A stretch of 32,622 nt of DNA, taken from assembly GCA_964604045.1 (NCBI GenBank), contig CAZRXM010000006.1:1-32622 (forward strand). The letters run 5' to 3'. Below the pieces are notes generated by a model, which was not told the DNA's origin, searched no databases, and saw nothing but the letters and a program-made list of their open reading frames with translations. This document shows positions 15,017 through 24,058 of this stretch, in pieces. The translations under genes were made by a program, and so were the position numbers. Position 1 is the first letter of the stretch; each line of letters begins with the position of its first letter. The DNA comes from DRVP01 sp964604045 (GTDB lineage: Archaea > Thermoproteota > Bathyarchaeia > Bathyarchaeales > Bathycorpusculaceae).

Positions 15017-17200
15017 GTGGGCGAGAAAGTAAACGAAGTTCAGCTGCGCGTCGGAGACGCCAAACAAAGAGACGTAGGGAGAGGTATCGCCCGCATAGAC
15101 CAAAGAACAATGCAGAAGTTAGGCATAAGCGCCGGCGACGTCATAGAAATCGTGGGTAAGAGGACGACTTCAGCCATCGCATGGCCCGCATACAGCGAAG
15201 ACCAGAACCGCGACATTATACGCATAGACGGATTTACACGGAAAAACGCAGGAGTAGCCATAAATGAGTATGTTATCGTGAGACCCGCAAAAGTCAAAGA
15301 GGCTATCAGCGTAACCCTCGCACCTGTTGACATGCGATTAAACGTGGACGAAGACTTTACAAACTTTGTTAAAAACCGGCTGATGGAGAGAACCCTCGTC
15401 GAAGGGGACACAACGCTTGTGATGATGTTAGGCCATGCCATACCCTTCGTGGTGACAAAAACGCGTCCCCACGGCATAGTCAAGGTTACAGCAGATACGA
15501 AGTTAACGATTCTAAGTGAACCAGCACCTGAAGGCAGGGGTGTTCCAAGAACCACTTACGAAGACATTGGAGGATTACACGAGGAAATTCAGAGGGTAAG
15601 AGAGATGGTGGAGTTACCGCTGAGACATCCGGAACTCTTCCAGAGGTTAGGCATAGAGCCTCCCAAGGGAGTTCTACTTCACGGGCCACCTGGATGCGGC
15701 AAAACACTGTTAGCAAGGGCTGTAGCAAACGAATCTGAAGCTAACTTCTTCTCCATTAACGGACCAGAAATAATGAGCAAGTTTTACGGTGAATCGGAGG
15801 CGCGTCTCAGGGAGATCTTCCAGCAAGCCCAGCAAAACGCTCCAAGCATAATATTCATAGATGAACTGGATGCCATAGCACCCAAGCGGGAGGAGGTAAC
15901 CGGAGAAGTAGAGAGAAGGGTGGTGGCGCAACTTCTTGCTCTAATGGACGGCTTGTCCGGGCGGGGAAACGTCATAGTGATAGGTGCAACGAACAGGCCA
16001 AACGCTTTGGATCCTGCTCTGCGGCGTCCAGGAAGATTTGACAGGGAAATCGAGATAGGCGTGCCCGACAAGCAGGGACGATATGAAATCCTACAGATCC
16101 ACACACGTGGAATGCCGCTGGCTGAAGACGTTGACCTCAAAAAGCTTGCCGAGATGACACACGGTTACACAGGTGCCGACTTAGCTGCTCTTTGCAGGGA
16201 AACAGCCATGAAAGCGTTAAGGCGATATCTCCCACAAATAAACCTCGAGGAAGAACGCATACCTCCAGAAGTCTTAGAGAAAATGGAGGTTAAGATGGAG
16301 GACTTCTTAAACGCTTTCAAGGAAATCACACCCACAGCCCTCCGAGAAGTATACATTGAAGTGCCCACAGTTCACTGGGATGACGTTGGAGGACTAGAGG
16401 AAGTGAAGCAAGAACTTAGGGAGGCTGTTGAATGGCCTTTGAAGCATCCTGAAATCTTCAAGAGAATGGGGATTAAACCGCCAAAGGGAATACTTCTATA
16501 TGGTCCGCCTGGATGTGGCAAGACGCTTCTGGCCAAGGCTGTTGCAACTGAAAGCGAAGCCAACTTCATAACGGTAAAAGGCCCAGAGGTTTTCTCGAAG
16601 TGGGTTGGAGAGTCTGAAAAAGCCATAAGAGAGGTTTTCAGAAAAGCTAGGATGGCGGCCCCAGCTATAATATTCCTAGACGAAATAGACTCGCTAGTGC
16701 CTCGTAGGGGACTCGGGTTCGCAGACAGCGGTGTAACAGAACGTGTAATAAGTCAACTATTAACGGAAATGGATGGCATAGTGACTTTGGAAGACGTTGT
16801 TGTGATAGCTGCGACAAACAGACCGGACATAGTTGACCCGGCAGTGCTGCGTCCAGGAAGATTTGACAGACTTATATACGTGCCAGAGCCAGACGAGAAA
16901 GGCCGACTTCAAATATTCAAGATTTACACGAAAAACATGCCTTTGGCTAAAGACGTTAACCTCGAAGCGTTGTCAGCCATGACAAAGTACTATTCAGGCG
17001 CAGACATAGAAGCCGTGTGTAGAGAGGCTGCCATGCAAGCATTGAGAAGAGACATTAACGCAAAGGAAGTGACTATGAGGGATTTCGAGGAAGCTTTAAA
17101 GAGGGTTGGTCCGTCCATAACACCGGACATGGAGAAGTGGTACAAAAGCTTCATGCAGCAAATCAGACAAGTACAGAAACCGGCAACACCGGTGGCGTAA
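15017..17200 (+). CDS. cdc48: Cdc48/VCP-type AAA+ ATPase
   Basis: A ring-forming unfoldase that extracts and unfolds proteins, in archaea often feeding the proteasome. 727 residues: an N-domain (about 5-170; double-psi barrel then four-stranded part), D1 with GPPGCGKT at 223-230 and IIFIDELDAIAPKR near 278-291, and D2 with a second GPPGCGKT and IIFLDEIDSLVPRRG. Second-region-of-homology motifs GATNRPNALDPALRRPGRFD and AATNRPDIVDPAVLRPGRFD are present. Both Walker A loops have Cys where D1 usually has Thr. The C-terminus lacks a clear hydrophobic-Tyr-X proteasome tail. The start is GTG. A small winged-helix-like gene follows after six bases. Confidence 0.96.
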   Translation: MGEKVNEVQLRVGDAKQRDVGRGIARIDQRTMQKLGISAGDVIEIVGKRTTSAIAWPAYSEDQNRDIIRIDGFTRKNAGVAINEYVIVRPAKVKEAISVTLAPVDMRLNVDEDFTNFVKNRLMERTLVEGDTTLVMMLGHAIPFVVTKTRPHGIVKVTADTKLTILSEPAPEGRGVPRTTYEDIGGLHEEIQRVREMVELPLRHPELFQRLGIEPPKGVLLHGPPGCGKTLLARAVANESEANFFSINGPEIMSKFYGESEARLREIFQQAQQNAPSIIFIDELDAIAPKREEVTGEVERRVVAQLLALMDGLSGRGNVIVIGATNRPNALDPALRRPGRFDREIEIGVPDKQGRYEILQIHTRGMPLAEDVDLKKLAEMTHGYTGADLAALCRETAMKALRRYLPQINLEEERIPPEVLEKMEVKMEDFLNAFKEITPTALREVYIEVPTVHWDDVGGLEEVKQELREAVEWPLKHPEIFKRMGIKPPKGILLYGPPGCGKTLLAKAVATESEANFITVKGPEVFSKWVGESEKAIREVFRKARMAAPAIIFLDEIDSLVPRRGLGFADSGVTERVISQLLTEMDGIVTLEDVVVIAATNRPDIVDPAVLRPGRFDRLIYVPEPDEKGRLQIFKIYTKNMPLAKDVNLEALSAMTKYYSGADIEAVCREAAMQALRRDINAKEVTMRDFEEALKRVGPSITPDMEKWYKSFMQQIRQVQKPATPVA

Positions 17201-17206
17201 AGCAAG

Positions 17207-17434
17207 ATGCCAACAAAAATATGGAAAACACAGCCAGCGTACCATTTCGTACTTGAGGTTTTAAAGAAGAAAGGTGCTCTGACAGACACGGAACTTTTCG
17301 AATACTTGTCAGAGGAATACAAAGACGTAGGGTTCAGAGATTTCAACCAAATTTTAATGAGGCTTGAAATAGCGGGAAAAATACGTACAACATCACTTGC
17401 ACGTGGCAAAAAAAGGGTAGAACTCATATCTTAG
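17207..17434 (+). CDS. Small winged-helix-like protein downstream of cdc48
   Basis: 75 residues, starting MPTKIWKTQPAYHFVLEVLK. The pattern of helix, GALTDTELFEYLSEEY, DFNQILMRLEIAGKI and a basic RTTSLARGKKRVELI hairpin is that of a minimal winged-helix domain. I do not recognise a named family. Six bases separate it from cdc48, so it is very likely in the same transcript. It could be a DNA-binding protein or an adaptor for the ATPase; the sequence does not decide. Confidence 0.75.
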   Translation: MPTKIWKTQPAYHFVLEVLKKKGALTDTELFEYLSEEYKDVGFRDFNQILMRLEIAGKIRTTSLARGKKRVELIS

Positions 17435-17461
17435 CCCTAAAACTCTAACGTGTCCACGACA

Positions 17462-18685
17462 ATGGAAAATTTTTTAGAAGTAATAGTCATCGGAGGAGGC
17501 CCTAGCGGATCTTTCTGTGCCTTAAACATAGCCGAAAAAGGCGTAAACGTGATTGTTTTTGAAGAACACGACGAGATAGGTTTCCCATGTCACTGTGCTG
17601 GACATTTAAGCATCAAGGGTTTAGAAAGTCTCGGGTTCTATCCACCACAGGAAAACTTTTTAGAGAACCTTTTTTATGGAGTGAGGATTTATTCACCTAA
17701 AGGTTCAAGCTTTTCTGTACGTTTTCCCTCACCCGTAACATGTGCTGTAAACCGTGCATTATTTGACAAGCACCTTTCACAATTAGCCGAGAAAGCTGGA
17801 GCCCGGTACTTACTTGGTGTAAGAGTAGAACGTTTAATCCATAGAAAAGAGTTTGTTGAGGTGATCGCGTCAAAAAGAACTGGAGAAACTTCTAGGTTTT
17901 TTGGCAAACTCGTTGTGGACGCAGAGGGAGTTGCATGCAAAATACTGAGGCAGATGGGTTTAACTCCACCAAAAACCATGGTTTATTGCGTTAACGCTGA
18001 AGTTGAAAACGTTAGAGACATTGAACCCGACAGAGTTGAAGTTTTTCTTGGAAACATGTACGCACCCGGATTTTACGCTTGGCTAATTCCTAAAAAGGAT
18101 GGAACAGCCAAAGTTGGTCTTGGCACAAGAGTTGGAAATCCAAGGACGCTGTTGAAGAGGTTTATGAAAAAACATCCAGCTGCCTCTTTAAAGCTAGGAC
18201 GTGCGAAAATTTTGCGCGAAAACTTCCATTCGATACCCTTAAGCGGGCCTATAAAAAAGGCCTATGCCGACGGCTTTATTGCAGTAGGTGACGCAGCGTC
18301 CCAGGTGAAACCTACTACAGGTGGCGGGGTTATACTTGGCTTAAACTGCGCAAGGATGGCAGCGAAGGTTGTGGTGAAAGCTGTGGAATCTGAAGATTTC
18401 TCCGCAAAAATTCTCAGCACCTACCAGAAAGACTTCATGAAATTTTTGGGTTTTGATGTGTGGGTAATGCGGGAAGCCAGAAGAATATTGAGCTTAATGT
18501 CCGACAACCACTTGAATAACTTCATAGATTTTTGCGGGAAAACCTTTGCCGAAGATAGCTTTCAAGGCTTAGAAGAGATAGATTTTCAAGGAAGAACCCT
18601 TCTCAAAGCGTTGAAAAAACCTAAGAGCACATTGGTTATAGCGTATTTCATGACACTTATTTTTAGAAGCGCATTTAAAATGTGA
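17462..18685 (+). CDS. Geranylgeranyl reductase family FAD-dependent oxidoreductase
   Basis: A 407-residue flavoprotein. Residues about 5-35 are the FAD-binding Rossmann fold (VIVIGGGPSGSFCALNIAEKG). GFPCHCAGHLS near 42-52 matches the cysteine-containing loop of geranylgeranyl reductases. YAWLIPKKDGTAKVGLG and the second FAD motif VGDAASQVKPTTGGGVILG are also typical. In archaea such enzymes saturate the isoprenoid chains of membrane lipids; paralogs are common, so the exact substrate is inferred. The ATG at 17462 is preferred over a GTG at 17450. It follows the winged-helix gene at short range. Confidence 0.88.
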   Translation: MENFLEVIVIGGGPSGSFCALNIAEKGVNVIVFEEHDEIGFPCHCAGHLSIKGLESLGFYPPQENFLENLFYGVRIYSPKGSSFSVRFPSPVTCAVNRALFDKHLSQLAEKAGARYLLGVRVERLIHRKEFVEVIASKRTGETSRFFGKLVVDAEGVACKILRQMGLTPPKTMVYCVNAEVENVRDIEPDRVEVFLGNMYAPGFYAWLIPKKDGTAKVGLGTRVGNPRTLLKRFMKKHPAASLKLGRAKILRENFHSIPLSGPIKKAYADGFIAVGDAASQVKPTTGGGVILGLNCARMAAKVVVKAVESEDFSAKILSTYQKDFMKFLGFDVWVMREARRILSLMSDNHLNNFIDFCGKTFAEDSFQGLEEIDFQGRTLLKALKKPKSTLVIAYFMTLIFRSAFKM

Positions 18686-18705
18686 TCCTGAGAAGCAATT
18701 AAGAG

Positions 18706-19077
18706 GTGACGTGGCTGAGCGCTTTCCATTACAAGCAAGTTATAGTTTTCAGAGCAGACCTCAAAATGAGCAAGGGCAAAATAGCGGCTCAGGCTGGTCA
18801 TGCTGCAGTCTCAGCGGCTGAGGAAGCCAGAAAAAATCACAGGGAGTGGTTCAAAGCCTGGATTGATGAAGGCCAATGTAAAGTTGTTGTTAAGGTTAAA
18901 AGCGAAAAGGAATTGTTAGATTTGGAAAAACAAGCAAAGGAGATGGGGCTTCCATGCGCATTAATAGTTGATCGAGGATTAACAGAGATCCCTCCGGGAA
19001 CAATAACATGTTTAGGAATAGGTCCTGCGCCCTCCGAGAAAGTGGATAAAATAACGGGAAAACTCCCGCTCCTATAA
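18706..19077 (+). CDS. pth2: Peptidyl-tRNA hydrolase Pth2
   Basis: Frees tRNA from peptidyl-tRNAs that drop off the ribosome; the archaeal/eukaryotic Pth2 type. The 123 residues contain VFRADLKMSKGKIAAQAGHAAV, the conserved lysine-rich entry and helix, then IVDRGLTEIPPGTITCLGIGPAP with the Pth2 glycine loop. The start is GTG at 18706. CATTTAAAATG at 18672-18682 lies about 27 bases upstream, suggesting a leaderless mRNA. The first nine residues are an unusual extension before QVIVFRADL. truD follows after 14 bases. Confidence 0.93.
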   Translation: MTWLSAFHYKQVIVFRADLKMSKGKIAAQAGHAAVSAAEEARKNHREWFKAWIDEGQCKVVVKVKSEKELLDLEKQAKEMGLPCALIVDRGLTEIPPGTITCLGIGPAPSEKVDKITGKLPLL

Positions 19078-19091
19078 TCTGAGGGAGCCAT

Positions 19092-20468
19092 TTGTATGTT
19101 TCAAGGCTTGAAAAAAGTTTAGGAATAGAAGTTTACGTCACCCGTTCTCCAGGTATAGGGGGAGTTATCCGACACCTACCAGAAGACTTTTTAGTGGAGG
19201 AAATTCTTGTAAACGGCTCCTTAGCTGAAATTTTTCCATCAAGGAAGAAACCAATAAATGGAGATGTACCACTTTTGCAACGGCATCTGCTTTGCATATT
19301 AGTGAAGCGCAACTGGGATAACTTGCAAGCCGTAAAAGCTATAACACGACAACTTGGCATAAACATGCGGCAAGTGGGTATTGCGGGATTGAAGGATGCA
19401 AAGGCCTTAACAGCCCAACACATTACGATGGAGGGGATTTCCGCAGAGGACCTTCAAAAAGTGAAAATTAAGGACCTAAACATTTACCCTGTTGGTTATT
19501 TTAACGTCAAACTTTCCCCACATTTTCTTCTTGGGAATTCATTTAAAATCACCATACGCCGATTAAGCCACAGTAAAACAAGCACACAAGAACGAATCTT
19601 AAAAACCATCATGGAGCTTCAGGCTTTAGGTGGAGCGCCAAACTTTTTCGGCCACCAACGTTTCGGAACAATACGACCAATAACACATTTAGTAGGGAAA
19701 GCCCTTGTCAAGGGGGATGTCCGTGAAGCAGTTATGTTATTCCTCGCGAAGTCAAGTCCAACGGAACACCTAGAGTCTAGAAAGGCACGCGAAGAGTTAT
19801 GGAAAACATGGAACTTTAAAAAAGCATTGGAGACTTTCCCAAAGAACCTGCGTTATGAACGCTTGATGCTAAGGCACTTGATAAAAAAGCCTGAAGACTT
19901 CGCTGGTGCCCTCAAAAGATTGCCAATAAAATTGCAAAGATTATTCCCACAAGCCTATCAAGCTTATCTTTTCAATAAAATCCTAAGCAGAAGAATTGCA
20001 CTGGGGCTTCCGATAAATAAAGCTGAAGTTGGAGACTATGTTGTAGAGGTTGAACCCTCAGGGCTGCCGAATACCTCGAGGTATAGAATTGTAAGCCAAG
20101 AAACAGTCTCCGAAATCAATAAGGCAATAGAAGGTGGAAAAATGCTCCTAGCGATACCACTAGCCGGTTTCAAACAAAAAATTTCCCAAGGTGTTCAGGG
20201 AGAAATAGAGAAAGCGGTCTTGGAAGAAGAGGATGTGACACCGGAAAACTTCAAGATAAAGGGGCTGCCAAAGCTAAGTCTCAGAGGAGATTTACGCGCA
20301 GCTCTGTCACGCGTAAAGGGTTTCTCTGTGCATGAAGTATCTAGAGATGAAATAAACGCGGGCAAAAATAAAGTTGTCATAGGTTTTATGCTTTATAGAG
20401 GTTCATACGCAACCATAGTTTTAAGGGAGTTTATGAAGCCTAGGAACCCCATAAAGGCGGGCTTTTAA
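19092..20468 (+). CDS. truD: tRNA pseudouridine(13) synthase TruD
   Basis: Converts U13 of tRNA to pseudouridine. The 458-residue length fits archaeal TruD. Catalytic Asp102 is in the motif GIAGLKDAKALTAQH. Also seen: HLPEDFLVEEI near the start, LGGAPNFFGHQRFG near 177-190, which is diagnostic of TruD, and FPQAYQAYLFNKILSRRI near 288-305 after the insertion domain. The start is TTG with GGGAG six bases upstream; the nearby ATG at 19096 is out of frame. The stop overlaps the convergent DHH phosphoesterase stop by four bases. Confidence 0.93.
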   Translation: MYVSRLEKSLGIEVYVTRSPGIGGVIRHLPEDFLVEEILVNGSLAEIFPSRKKPINGDVPLLQRHLLCILVKRNWDNLQAVKAITRQLGINMRQVGIAGLKDAKALTAQHITMEGISAEDLQKVKIKDLNIYPVGYFNVKLSPHFLLGNSFKITIRRLSHSKTSTQERILKTIMELQALGGAPNFFGHQRFGTIRPITHLVGKALVKGDVREAVMLFLAKSSPTEHLESRKAREELWKTWNFKKALETFPKNLRYERLMLRHLIKKPEDFAGALKRLPIKLQRLFPQAYQAYLFNKILSRRIALGLPINKAEVGDYVVEVEPSGLPNTSRYRIVSQETVSEINKAIEGGKMLLAIPLAGFKQKISQGVQGEIEKAVLEEEDVTPENFKIKGLPKLSLRGDLRAALSRVKGFSVHEVSRDEINAGKNKVVIGFMLYRGSYATIVLREFMKPRNPIKAGF

Positions 20469-21655
20469 CCTTTCGTTTTTCGCTGAAGTATCGCATGCTC
20501 GGCATTTTCGAGAAGCATAAACTTTTTATCCTCTGGTAAAACCACGTTTGCAGCATACTGATGGCCGTCAGCTACACCGAAGGTTTCGGACGCTTTCTCC
20601 AATAGATTTACAGCTCCAGGCATTTCTCCAGCATCTATCATCCTCTGTAGCTGTTTTGGGACTCGCATAGAGGCTTTCACAAATTTTTCTTTGAGTTTTC
20701 CCCATTTGGGTATGTCTCGCGGCACATTAACAAATCCCAGAATGTACTTGTTTGGCTTTATTAGACGTGCTTGATATGAAAGAAAAGAGCAGAATTGCCC
20801 AATAACTTTTGTCCCCATGCCTTTGTACATATCTCCAGCGTCGAACCATTGTATGTGCTCTGTTTCCTTTAAACCTTCACGATATAGTTTGCCTAGAAGC
20901 ATACGGTTAACCTCTTTTCGTCTTTCCTCAAGAACCTTTATTTTCACTTCAACAGCCCCGTTTATGCCATCTAAACATGCCTTTATTCCCATGTCTGGAC
21001 CACCTTCATAGTATCCCACCGCCCCGAGAACCTGCAACTTTGAGAACAAAGCGTCAACTTTAACGTTGAGACGGGGGATTTCTAGATTTCTTCCCTTTTT
21101 CTGAATGACCGCCTTTTCCAAGGCTTCTTTTAAGACGAGCTCGTTTATTGACTTGAACCCTTCGGGAATTTCACAGCTTCCAGTAATGGCTAAATAGCTT
21201 AAATCGCTGTTTTGTTCACTCAATTCTTTGGCAAAAAGATAACAACATGTTGCACCTGAAAAGTCTGTTTCACCTTTGAAACCTAAATGCTCCAAGTTTA
21301 AATCAAAAACTTTCGGGTCGCTTGAAGGTTTTGGGTCGTGGTGGTCAAGTATTATAGTCAGATTTCGACCGCGATTAAGTTCGGATATTAAGTCAGCATG
21401 GGACGACCCGATGTCAACGTAAAAGAAAGTCAGACCTTCCTTTGAATGCATGTCAGCTATGACTTCGGTGTATACTTTTTCTAAACAAAAAGTCTCGACG
21501 GATACCCCTTCACGCTCAAGCGCCCGCTTGACTATGGCGGCTGAACATAAGCCATCGGCATCATCATGATGCACTATGAAAACTTTTTTAGCAGTCTCCC
21601 TTCTGAGCTGCATTATCGCACTTTTGGCTCTTTGCTTAAAATCCTGCAAAGACAT
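20465..21655 (-). CDS. DHH/DHHA1 family phosphoesterase (archaeal RecJ-like)
   Basis: A 396-residue predicted phosphoesterase or exonuclease. Motif I is VHHDDADGLCSAAI near 28-41, motif III is ILDHHDPKP near 105-113, and the DHHA1 end carries GVADGHQYAANVVLPED with the substrate-binding GxxDGH. Archaeal relatives act as RecJ/GAN-type 5'-3' nucleases associated with the replication helicase or as nanoRNases; activity here is inferred. ATG 21655 is chosen over 21670, because it has GGGCGTGA upstream and leaves no overlap with the HTH-CBS gene, whose stop is five bases upstream. The two probably form an operon. Confidence 0.88.
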   Translation of the reverse strand: MSLQDFKQRAKSAIMQLRRETAKKVFIVHHDDADGLCSAAIVKRALEREGVSVETFCLEKVYTEVIADMHSKEGLTFFYVDIGSSHADLISELNRGRNLTIILDHHDPKPSSDPKVFDLNLEHLGFKGETDFSGATCCYLFAKELSEQNSDLSYLAITGSCEIPEGFKSINELVLKEALEKAVIQKKGRNLEIPRLNVKVDALFSKLQVLGAVGYYEGGPDMGIKACLDGINGAVEVKIKVLEERRKEVNRMLLGKLYREGLKETEHIQWFDAGDMYKGMGTKVIGQFCSFLSYQARLIKPNKYILGFVNVPRDIPKWGKLKEKFVKASMRVPKQLQRMIDAGEMPGAVNLLEKASETFGVADGHQYAANVVLPEDKKFMLLENAEHAILQRKTKG

Positions 21656-21660
21656 TAAAA

Positions 21661-22206
21661 TCACGCCCATCCTATGATTTTCAAGAGGTCTGACCGAGTC
21701 ACTATACCAACAATTTTTCTACCCCTCGCAACTAAAACTCCCGGACGTCTTTCTAATATTGGACGTATCGCGCTTATACTTGTATCCTCAGAAACCACTG
21801 GAAGCGGCGGCCCCATAATGTTTTCTACTTTCTCCTCAGCTATGTTTGAACCCAGTTTACGTATTATATCCTCCTCAGTCACGGTTCCAACAACTTTAGA
21901 ACCATTAATCACGGGTAATTGAGATATCGCATGACGCACCATTATTTCACTTACTTTTAAAACACTGTCGCTCGGTTTTGCGAAAATAACACCTCTGGTC
22001 ATTATGTCTTTGCATTTCTTTTCCCTGTTTTCGGCTAAGACCTCTAAAATTTTGTTTACCGTTGAAAGTCTGGGATCAACTTTTCCCTTTTCTATCTTCG
22101 CTATATGTGCTTGCGAAACACCTACAAGTTCTGCCAATCTTTTTTGAGTTAACCTCGCTTCAAGCCTCATTTTTCTGAGGAGAGGTCCCGTTATCAATAT
22201 AACCAC
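21661..22206 (-). CDS. HTH-CBS transcriptional regulator
   Basis: 181 residues: an XRE-type helix-turn-helix at about 8-60 (RLEARLTQKRLAELVGVSQ, AHIAKIEKGKVDPRLSTV) followed by a CBS pair at about 65-180 (DIMTRGVIFAKPSDSV, GTVTEEDIIRKLG, NIMGPPLPVVSEDTS, GIVTRSDLLKIIG). Such proteins are archaeal ligand-sensing regulators. It is divergent from the SAM synthetase gene, and the shared gap holds one symmetrical TATA box, so SAM or another adenosyl compound is a reasonable ligand to suspect (inference). The start is GTG 22206; TTG 22197, with GGTGGT upstream, is an alternative. Confidence 0.88.
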   Translation of the reverse strand: MVILITGPLLRKMRLEARLTQKRLAELVGVSQAHIAKIEKGKVDPRLSTVNKILEVLAENREKKCKDIMTRGVIFAKPSDSVLKVSEIMVRHAISQLPVINGSKVVGTVTEEDIIRKLGSNIAEEKVENIMGPPLPVVSEDTSISAIRPILERRPGVLVARGRKIVGIVTRSDLLKIIGWA

Positions 22207-22241
22207 CAGTTATTATCAAATACAAAACTGATACAGCAAAG

Positions 22242-22248
22242 TATATAT
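22242..22248. promoter_or_regulatory. Symmetrical TATA box between the HTH-CBS gene and mat
   Basis: TATATAT is placed so that transcription about 27 bases to the right would start near 22272, leaving a leader with GAGG before the mat ATG at 22299. About 27 bases to the left it would start near 22217, just before the regulator start at 22206. No second TATA-like site stands out in the 92-base gap. Confidence 0.45.
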
Positions 22249-22298
22249 CTGCTTTCCCATACACACTCAAAACTTCGTTAATCTGAGGACCTGAGAAA

Positions 22299-23507
22299 AT
22301 GAGGAACATAATAGTCGAAAAGCTTAAGCAAACTCCTCTTGAAAAGCAGAGACTTGAAATTGTTGAAAGGAAGGGTTTAGGACACCCTGACTACATTTGC
22401 GACGCGGTGATGGAACAAGTTTCACTTCGTCTAAGCAGGGAATACTTAGAAAAGACGGGAACAATACTTCACCATAACGTAGATAAATCCCTCCTCGTGG
22501 CTGGACAGTCTGAGGTTAGATTCGGAGGGGGATGCGTTAAACAACCAATGCTTTTCGTTTTCGGCGACAGGGCAACAACAGAGTTTGACGGCATAAAAAT
22601 TGATGTTGAAGAAATAGCCATAAACACGGCTAAAGAGTGGTTTAAGAAGAACATGCGATTTGTGGATCCAGAAAGACACGTAAAATACCAAGTTGAGCTG
22701 AAACCGGGTTCCGCAGGTCTCGTTGACATATTTAAACGAAAGGGGAAAGTGCTGGGCGCTAATGACACTTCTGCAGCTGTAGGCTACGCTCCTATGACTC
22801 GAACAGAAAAGATAGTTCTAAAGACGGAGCAGTTCTTGAACTCTAAGGAGTTCAAGCAGCGTTATCCAGAGTCTGGTGAAGATATAAAAGTTATGGGATG
22901 TCGAAATAATAACAATCTAAACCTTATCATCTCGATGGCTTTTGTCGATCGATACATCAGCAGCGAGGAGGACTATTTCGAAAAAAAGGCAAAGATATTG
23001 GATGAAATCGAAAAGTTTGTAAGATCTAACACGGACTTCGAAAACGTAAACATTCAACTAAATACTCTAGACGTGCGTGGACGTGGGGTTAGTGGAGTCT
23101 ATTTAACTGTTTTGGGAACAAGTGCAGACAGCGGGGACTCCGGTCAAGTTGGGAGAGGTAATCGGGTAAACGGTTTGATCTCCTTAAATCGACCTTTCTG
23201 TTCAGAGGCGGCCGCGGGAAAGAATCCAGTGAGCCACGTTGGGAAAATATACAACGTTTTAACTTTCAAAGTTGCCCAGCACGTGTATGAGGAGGTTCCG
23301 GAGCTGGAAGAAGTTTACATCTGGCTTTTAAGCGAGATCGGAAGACCCATTGATCAGCCAGCGGTAGCAGCAGCCCAAATTGTGATGAAGGAGGATGGTT
23401 CGATAGATAAGGTTAGGAGCAAAATAGTATCAGTGCTAGAATATGAGTTGGAAAATATTGATAAATTCTGCATGGATTTGGCTCAAGGCAAAATATCAAT
23501 ATGCTGA
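22299..23507 (+). CDS. mat: S-adenosylmethionine synthetase, archaeal type
   Basis: Makes SAM from methionine and ATP. The 402 residues match the archaeal AdoMet synthetase family, which differs strongly from bacterial MetK. Seen: ERKGLGHPDYICDAVME near 23-39, HHNVDKSLLVAGQSEVRFGGG near 58-78, LGANDTSAAVGYAP near 152-165, and the C-terminal DSGDSGQVGRGNRVNGLI and PEAAAGKNPVSHVGKIYNV-like region (here SEAAAGKNPVSHVGK). The ATG at 22299 has GAGG about 13 bases upstream. The gene feeds methyl donors to Trm5, Pcm and the radical SAM enzymes of this window. Confidence 0.96.
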   Translation: MRNIIVEKLKQTPLEKQRLEIVERKGLGHPDYICDAVMEQVSLRLSREYLEKTGTILHHNVDKSLLVAGQSEVRFGGGCVKQPMLFVFGDRATTEFDGIKIDVEEIAINTAKEWFKKNMRFVDPERHVKYQVELKPGSAGLVDIFKRKGKVLGANDTSAAVGYAPMTRTEKIVLKTEQFLNSKEFKQRYPESGEDIKVMGCRNNNNLNLIISMAFVDRYISSEEDYFEKKAKILDEIEKFVRSNTDFENVNIQLNTLDVRGRGVSGVYLTVLGTSADSGDSGQVGRGNRVNGLISLNRPFCSEAAAGKNPVSHVGKIYNVLTFKVAQHVYEEVPELEEVYIWLLSEIGRPIDQPAVAAAQIVMKEDGSIDKVRSKIVSVLEYELENIDKFCMDLAQGKISIC

Positions 23508-23641
23508 CCTGACAACGAATGAAACGGTTATATTCGAAACTAGTTTCTCTTGGTGGATTTTTAATTCGTATTCAGAATAATAATCCAAAAACGAATAATT
23601 TTATTAATTCACAACAGCAAGTCACAAAAAGGGCGTTAGCT

Positions 23642-24004
23642 ATGGAAAGCGAGCAAGTAGAAGTTGAGGAGGCGACGTTTAACGAGCAAGTTGTTGAAAC
23701 TTCGGAGCAAACATTCGTCGAGGAAGAAATCAAAGAGACTGAGGAAAAACAAAAAGGGAGCGAAATGCACAGCGAAGAAGATAGGAGCAGCTTTGTCCAC
23801 GGATTATCTGTTGGGTTAGGTATAGGTTGCATTGCAACCTTTGTAATCATGTGGATTACGGTGTTCTTCTCGCCCATGCTGCCGTCTACGGTAACTTATG
23901 AGTCAATGCTTTCAGTATTCATCTATCCACTAATATACTTGTTGGCGGTAGGGCTTATTGCACTGACAGCAGGTGTCGTAAGGGAATATTACTCGAGAAA
24001 GTGA
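23642..24004 (+). CDS. Small acidic two-span membrane protein
   Basis: 120 residues from the ATG at 23642. The first 50 residues are strongly acidic (MESEQVEVEEATFNEQ, many Glu) and probably disordered. Two membrane segments follow, about 54-77 (HGLSVGLGIGCIATFVIMWI) and 91-112 (SVFIYPLIYLLAVGLIALTA), with a short basic tail REYYSRK. I do not recognise a family. The open frame extends upstream to 23519, but AT-rich TTTTATTAAT at 23599-23608 suggests transcription starts after that ATG. The sequence does not indicate a function. Confidence 0.65.
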   Translation: MESEQVEVEEATFNEQVVETSEQTFVEEEIKETEEKQKGSEMHSEEDRSSFVHGLSVGLGIGCIATFVIMWITVFFSPMLPSTVTYESMLSVFIYPLIYLLAVGLIALTAGVVREYYSRK

Positions 24005-24058
24005 TCAATTCTAGGTAACTCTTATAATTTATGAGCTAACTGGATATATTGTGAACTT

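Noticed and set aside
22207..22298. SAM riboswitch upstream of SAM synthetase
   Set aside because: The gap is only 92 bases, already holds a TATA box and a Shine-Dalgarno, and shows no paired core; SAM riboswitches are not known in archaea.
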